From Pseudahrensia aquimaris (GTDB lineage Bacteria; Pseudomonadota; Alphaproteobacteria; Rhizobiales; Rhizobiaceae): a stretch of 64,000 nucleotides of DNA. Where the stretch lies: contig NZ_JBHTJV010000002.1 of assembly GCF_042676045.1 (NCBI RefSeq), positions 1-64,000 of the forward strand, written 5' to 3'. The position numbers and the translations under genes are program-made. The notes beneath the pieces were generated by a model. That model was not told the origin of the DNA. It made no database searches and saw only the letters and a program-made list of their open reading frames with translations. Positions 59,541-64,000 of the stretch are shown piece by piece (positions within the stretch are counted from its first letter, which is position 1; each line of letters opens with the position of its first letter).

Positions 59541-60517
59541 GATATCCTGCATCCGAGAAGCTTGAGATCATCCGGCTGGTGGAACAGTCGCATCTACCCA
59601 CGAAGCAGACCATCGACAGACTGGGCATTCCACGCACTACGTTCTACCGCTGGTACGATAAGTACCTGACCGGCGGTGCCGAGGCCTTGGAAGACCGCTC
59701 TCCCAAGCCATTGCGCGTGTGGAACCGCATTCCGGATGATGTTAGGCGGCGCATCGTCGACATGGCGTTGGACGAGCCGGAACTGTCACCGCGTGAACTG
59801 GCCGTTCAGTTTACAGACACGCAACGCTATTTTGTATCAGAAGCCAGCGTTTACAGGTTGCTCAAGGCCCACGATCTCATCACCAGTCCGGCCTTCGTTG
59901 TCATCAAAGCGGCAGACGAGTTCCGTGACAAAACCACAGCCATCAACCAGATGTGGCAGACGGACTTCACCTACATCAAGATCGTGGGCTGGGGTTGGTA
60001 TTATCTGTCAACGATCCTCGACGACTTCTCGCGATACGTAGTGGCGTGGAAGCTGTGCACGACGATGAAGACCAGCGATGTGACCGACACGCTGGAACTG
60101 GCCCTGCAGGCATCCGGTTGCAATCAGGTTGCAGTTCGCCACAAGCCACGTCTGTTGTCCGACAATGGTGCTAGCTACGTCTCGGGCGAACTTGCTGACT
60201 GGCTGAAGGACGAAGGCATGGATCACGTTCGTGGCGCTCCATATCATCCGCAGACGCAGGGCAAGATCGAACGTTGGCATCAGACCCTGAAGAACCGCAT
60301 CCTGCTGGAGAACTACTTCTTGCCAGGTGATCTCAACGCCAGCATTGAGCGCTTCGTCGAGCACTACAATCATCATCGCTACCACGAGAGCCTGAAAAAC
60401 CTCACGCCCGCAGACGTCTACTTCGGACGCGCCCAAACCATTCTACTCGAACGTGAAAGGATCAAACGCGACACATTCAAGCAGCGGCGTTTGCACTACC
60501 GCAACCAAGCCGCTTAA
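59537..60517 (+). CDS. IS3-family orfB transposase (DDE integrase core)
   Basis: 326 residues beginning in the orfA stop (ATGA). HTH segment at the N-terminus (TKQTIDRLGIPRTTFYRWYD), then the rve integrase core: WQTDFTYIKI with the first Asp, LLSDNGASYVSGELADWL with the second, and HPQTQGKIERWHQTLKNRI with the Glu. All three catalytic residues are present, so OrfB itself looks complete, but the amber codon in orfA should leave the element immobile unless supplied in trans. Confidence 0.92.
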   Translation: MRYPASEKLEIIRLVEQSHLPTKQTIDRLGIPRTTFYRWYDKYLTGGAEALEDRSPKPLRVWNRIPDDVRRRIVDMALDEPELSPRELAVQFTDTQRYFVSEASVYRLLKAHDLITSPAFVVIKAADEFRDKTTAINQMWQTDFTYIKIVGWGWYYLSTILDDFSRYVVAWKLCTTMKTSDVTDTLELALQASGCNQVAVRHKPRLLSDNGASYVSGELADWLKDEGMDHVRGAPYHPQTQGKIERWHQTLKNRILLENYFLPGDLNASIERFVEHYNHHRYHESLKNLTPADVYFGRAQTILLERERIKRDTFKQRRLHYRNQAA

Positions 60518-60551
60518 TATCAACCAACAGATGAGCCAATCTCTCGCTTAA

Positions 60552-61566
60552 TCTAAGCCGCGATCTGTTCCAAAAACCCTGACGACGGACACTATCGATC
60601 AGGTCTGAAAGACATAAATTTCCCTGTAATTTCCCTGTAAACCCGACATTATCGCAAAACAGAGACGAGTTCGCAGCGGACTGAATGCGCCGCCATTTAC
60701 TTTTTAATGTCAATTAGTTAGGTATTTTTAAGCACATTCTGGGCAGTGTCCGAGGGTTAGCTATTGTGGTTTCGTCTCCGTTTTCAAAACGAGGTTCATT
60801 TCGACGGATATCTAGAGGCAGTCTCTGTTCGCCTGGTTGGTGGGGTCCAGTTTGGTTCTGGCGGGTAAGCTATTCATGCGGTGTTCGGGTTTCAGTGCCA
60901 AGGATTATCGCTGCCCAGAATTGTTGGCGCGCCTGGCTAGCCCCTAGTTCGTCTCGAAGCTTTTGGCTTGGTTGTGAGGCTGACCGAGTTGGGTTGGCTA
61001 TCTCAGTTGATGCCGAACTTATGATCTTGCTGATCCCAGTCCATCGGAATGACTGTGTGGATTAGTTGGCGACACGTGAGTTCGGGCGGTTGAGTGCCCT
61101 CGGTGATCATTCTCACGGTCAATTCCATGAAGTTGAAAAACCAACTTCGCGATATCCAATCCGATCGTAGTAACTTGTTTCATATCTGCTCTCCTTCCAG
61201 CCTAATCCAACCACCGTTGCGCAGGTGGTGTGAGAGAGCCGTCCACGGCGTCAGAAGCGCACACGAGTTCTTGGTTTGTGATGGCTGATCAGATGTTATT
61301 GCCGAACTCTACAACCTCAGCACTGCCGTTGAACGACCGAAAGTCTATCGCCTCGGCTAGGCCATACAGCGAAAAAGTGATGAACCCAATTGAGGAGGGC
61401 TTTCAACCAAACGCTATTGGCAACTTGGTCTGGTGAGCAACATTGTGGCAGCAATAATTCTCCAAAATCACGTTTCAAATAGCGGTCTCATCCAAATTGA
61501 TTTGAATATGCGATCTTCAAACTGCTCCATCTGGTGCGGGTGCTGGCAGTTTTTGGAGAACTTCGC
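60552..61566. other. About 1 kb without a recognisable gene
   Basis: All frames are short and without family features. Near 60628-60652 the phrase TTTCCCTGTAA repeats back to back (AATTTCCCTGTAATTTCCC-like), a sequence I associate with element flanks in alphaproteobacteria. The last 200 bp must hold the promoter of the GH9 gene. It may be decayed mobile or gene sequence. Confidence 0.45.
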
Positions 61567-64000
61567 ATGTCAGCTTCGCCGCAATTCTTCGTTCAAGACC
61601 CTAATACCGACCTTCAGCTTTCGACGGTCGGCAGCGATACCATTCAGCTTCGTTTTGAGCTGGGTCGGGTGATCGATGCTGCCCAGACAACGGAATTGCC
61701 GGATGGGGTTACGTCGGATCAGTTCGGCCAATGGATATATGAGAATGGACAACCCCTTGGGCGGGTTACCCCTGATGGGCAATACTTTCAGGCCATCGAT
61801 CAATTCGAAGCCTCGCCCCTTGCCGATCTGTTCACGTCCGGCGCTTTGGACGACAGCACTGGTTGGACAATCACGCTCAACGGCGAGGAGATTGCAATTG
61901 ATACGGTGTCCCGCAAAGCCAATATCGAGGAGACTGCGCGGGTAGGGGAGAGCATTTTCGATGCGGAATTTGCCACCATCGAGAGCGTTTTTCTCAAACT
62001 GAACAGGCCGGTTGCAGACGGCGATACGCTTTCTATTGCATTCAATGATAACCAGTTCGAAACGCTCGAACTGGTCGTTGATCGAGACGCTACAGTTTCC
62101 GAAGCGGTTCATGTGAATCTAACGGGTTATGACCCGGACGATGTGGTCAAGACCGCCTATCTGTCCTCATGGAATGGCTTTGATGCAGCACGCGATAGAG
62201 ACGCTCCGGCGGAGTTTGAGGAAGGGACTGCTTTTGCTTTGATTGACGAAAGCACCGGCGAGGCGGTTTTTGAAGGCACGGCCACGCTTGATGTTGCAGC
62301 AACGGAAGTCACGGACTTTGCGCAAAACTTCAACAAGACAGACGTTTTCGCTTTGGATTTTTCTGCTTTCGAGGGCAGCGGAACATTCCACATAAACGTA
62401 GAAGGCGTCGGGATTTCTCAAAGCTTCACAATTGACGACAATCACTGGGCGGAGGTCTTTGATGTCGCCGCGAGCGGATTTTATCATCAGCGCAGCGGCA
62501 TCGCCTTAGAAGAAGAGTTCACAGATTGGACGCGCCCGGCGTCACTTCCTGAGGGCACAGAAGTCCAGATCACCACTGTACGGATTGATCAATCGAGAGA
62601 GGGCTACAATCCTAGTCTGGAAGATCCCTTTGAGAAGTTCGCGGAAAACCTCACAGGCGAAACAGTAGATGATCTGTTCGGTGGGTGGCACGACGCGGGT
62701 GATTTTGATCGTCGCCCACAGCACTTGGAGGCAAGCCGAAAACTCATCGAGTTGGTGGAGATAGCGCCAGAGTTCGCCGAGCAAAATGGCTTGTCGATCC
62801 CTGAACAGGACAATGCGTTGCCCGATATTTTGGATGAAGCTCTTTGGAACGTCGATTTTTTCATGCGTATGCAACGGGATGATGGAAGTGTGCTGGGCGG
62901 CCTTGAAACCAATGGTCCGCCGGACTTCGCTGAAGGTTCATGGGGTGAAGCTAAGCAAGTCTATGCCTATGGAGCCGACCCTTGGACAGCTTGGGAATTT
63001 GCAGCCACCGCGGCAAAAGCTGCTTTTGTTGTGGAAGCTTATGACGAGGTGAGAGCAGCGGAATACCTTTCAGCCGCAGAGCGCGCCATGGCGTGGGCTG
63101 AAGACAACATTGGTGAGGCAAATCTATCAGCGCCGGAGGAGAGCCTTGCGCGCAATCTCGCAACGGCAGAGCTTTATCGCGCAACAGGAGACGAGGCTTA
63201 CAACCAGCTTTATCTGGCGACCACGAACTACACGCAGGAAGTGGCTGAGATCGACTTCACCGAGCATCAGTATGAAGCGGCGTTCACCTATAGCCGCACG
63301 GAACTGGATGGAGTGGACCAAGCCGTTGCGCAACGGGGCATCGAAGACCTGATTGATGAAGTCCGTGAACTGGAGGAATTCGACAGGGGAGCGTGGGGGC
63401 AAACTTGGAACCCCTTCGTTGGCTATGGATTCGGCGCGACGCACTCCCAGCCAAGCTATGCAGCCGATATTTACACAAGGCTTCACGCGTTAACAGGCGA
63501 GGAGAAATACCTCGAACTGGCGCAAGACGAAATTCAGTTCGCGCTAGGCGCAAATCCGCTGAACATGAGTTATCTCACCGGCGTTTCCGATCTTGCGCCA
63601 AACGGTGTGCGGCAACCAGGGGAGCTTCTGGTTGTTGACGCGGATACTCTGGGCCGCGATGCGCCTCCCGGTATCGTGGCTTATGGCGGGGCGGACGTGA
63701 AAAAATTTGGGGGGTTTTATACCGATACCGTTGAATCAGCCATTTATCCCGCAGGCATCGACTCGCCCATTACCGAGAGTTTCAACGGCTACTTTTTCAA
63801 CGTCCCGGTGACCGAATATACGGTTCAGCAAGGTCTGATGGATGTGACTTTTGTTTCGGGATATCTGGCCAGTCTCAATGGCGTGGATGAGGCGACCGCT
63901 CCCGACCCAGTGGAGCCGGAACCTGTCGAACCGACGCAGCCTGTAGAGCCAGAACCAATGGAGCCGGAAACCGATGTGCCTGAACCGCCCACAGAAGCGC
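61567..64000 (+). CDS. GH9-family glycoside hydrolase (endoglucanase-like), 3' end outside window
   Basis: At least 811 codons open from the ATG at 61567 to the window edge. No signal peptide. Residues about 1-170 are an unknown N-terminal beta domain; about 178-290 a CelD_N Ig-like domain (AVHVNLTGYDPDDVVKTAYL); then the GH9 barrel with GGWHDAGDFDRR (catalytic-base aspartates at 376 and 379), GANPLNMSYLTG and SPITESFNGYFF, where the general-acid Glu is expected. The usual PHHR histidine motif is not seen. After about 770 comes a Pro-Glu-Val linker (PVEPEPVEPTQPVEPEPMEP). Lack of a signal peptide plus such a linker fits a type I-secreted enzyme with RTX repeats beyond the window. The start has no strong Shine-Dalgarno sequence. 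Confidence 0.82.
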   Translation, partial: MSASPQFFVQDPNTDLQLSTVGSDTIQLRFELGRVIDAAQTTELPDGVTSDQFGQWIYENGQPLGRVTPDGQYFQAIDQFEASPLADLFTSGALDDSTGWTITLNGEEIAIDTVSRKANIEETARVGESIFDAEFATIESVFLKLNRPVADGDTLSIAFNDNQFETLELVVDRDATVSEAVHVNLTGYDPDDVVKTAYLSSWNGFDAARDRDAPAEFEEGTAFALIDESTGEAVFEGTATLDVAATEVTDFAQNFNKTDVFALDFSAFEGSGTFHINVEGVGISQSFTIDDNHWAEVFDVAASGFYHQRSGIALEEEFTDWTRPASLPEGTEVQITTVRIDQSREGYNPSLEDPFEKFAENLTGETVDDLFGGWHDAGDFDRRPQHLEASRKLIELVEIAPEFAEQNGLSIPEQDNALPDILDEALWNVDFFMRMQRDDGSVLGGLETNGPPDFAEGSWGEAKQVYAYGADPWTAWEFAATAAKAAFVVEAYDEVRAAEYLSAAERAMAWAEDNIGEANLSAPEESLARNLATAELYRATGDEAYNQLYLATTNYTQEVAEIDFTEHQYEAAFTYSRTELDGVDQAVAQRGIEDLIDEVRELEEFDRGAWGQTWNPFVGYGFGATHSQPSYAADIYTRLHALTGEEKYLELAQDEIQFALGANPLNMSYLTGVSDLAPNGVRQPGELLVVDADTLGRDAPPGIVAYGGADVKKFGGFYTDTVESAIYPAGIDSPITESFNGYFFNVPVTEYTVQQGLMDVTFVSGYLASLNGVDEATAPDPVEPEPVEPTQPVEPEPMEPETDVPEPPTEA

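Larger units (their letters stand above)
59121..60551 (+). mobile_element. IS3-family insertion sequence, orfA interrupted
   Basis: About 1.43 kb. Imperfect terminal repeats: left TTAAGGGAGAG then TTTTTGGCTCATCT (59121-59145); right, read inward, TTAAGCGAGAG then ATTGGCTCATCT (60529-60551). It holds orfA and orfB in the IS3 layout. Outer boundaries may extend a few bases; no target duplication was identified with confidence. It divides the FixK island from the GH9 gene. Confidence 0.75.

Overview
This 64 kb window looks like a chromosome segment of an alphaproteobacterium, most likely Hyphomicrobiales (Rhizobiales). The reasons are a BA14K-family protein, a FixL/FixK-type oxygen-response cascade with FixK-type operators (TTGAY-N4-RTCAA), and the style of the transporters and stress proteins. 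The species cannot be fixed from sequence alone. No rRNA, tRNA or CRISPR array was seen.

Layout. (1) 1-3.7 kb is accessory DNA: the end of an IS110 transposase, a GNAT/DUF1778 toxin-antitoxin pair (TacT/TacA type) with a clear operator, a tyrosine recombinase, an orphan AbiEi-type antitoxin and a decayed IS3 remnant. (2) 3.7-8.9 kb is a three-gene overlapping operon led by a large exported caspase-fold protein with a PAN/apple-like domain. (3) 9.2-13.5 kb carries a ComB-like phosphatase, a sodium:solute symporter-like permease and a LuxR-type regulator fused to an alpha/beta-hydrolase domain that has lost its catalytic residues. (4) 13.5-25.6 kb is a nine-gene block of mostly exported proteins (LemA, DUF3137-like, VWA, SH3 and unrecognised proteins). 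It is read from two divergent promoter regions that share an 18-bp sequence differing at one base. I consider this the best candidate for an undescribed system.

(5) 25.9-58.9 kb is a dense microaerobic-response island. I find fifteen FixK/FNR-type boxes, fourteen of them centred about 60-88 bp before a start codon. They precede universal stress proteins, a Lon-like protease, a persulfide/sulfide module (ETHE1-like dioxygenase, PmpAB, rhodanese), carbonic anhydrase and SulP transporter, an M50 protease with CBS domains, VIT1-like and BON proteins, a beta-CASP nuclease, a c-type cytochrome, Hsp20 and an alcohol dehydrogenase. The island also encodes the probable cascade: a hybrid FixL-like kinase whose second PAS domain keeps the haem histidine and both key arginines, an OmpR-type regulator and a FixK-type activator. 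The last two are divergent genes flanking four GATACA repeats. This matches the hFixL-FxkR-FixK arrangement known from Rhizobium etli. The content (Usp, Hsp20, CBS protein, redox enzymes) resembles a dormancy or hypoxia regulon such as mycobacterial DosR.

(6) 59.1-64 kb holds an IS3-family element whose orfA carries an in-frame amber codon, about 1 kb with no recognisable gene, and the start of a GH9 glycoside hydrolase that runs off the window and was probably exported by a type I system.
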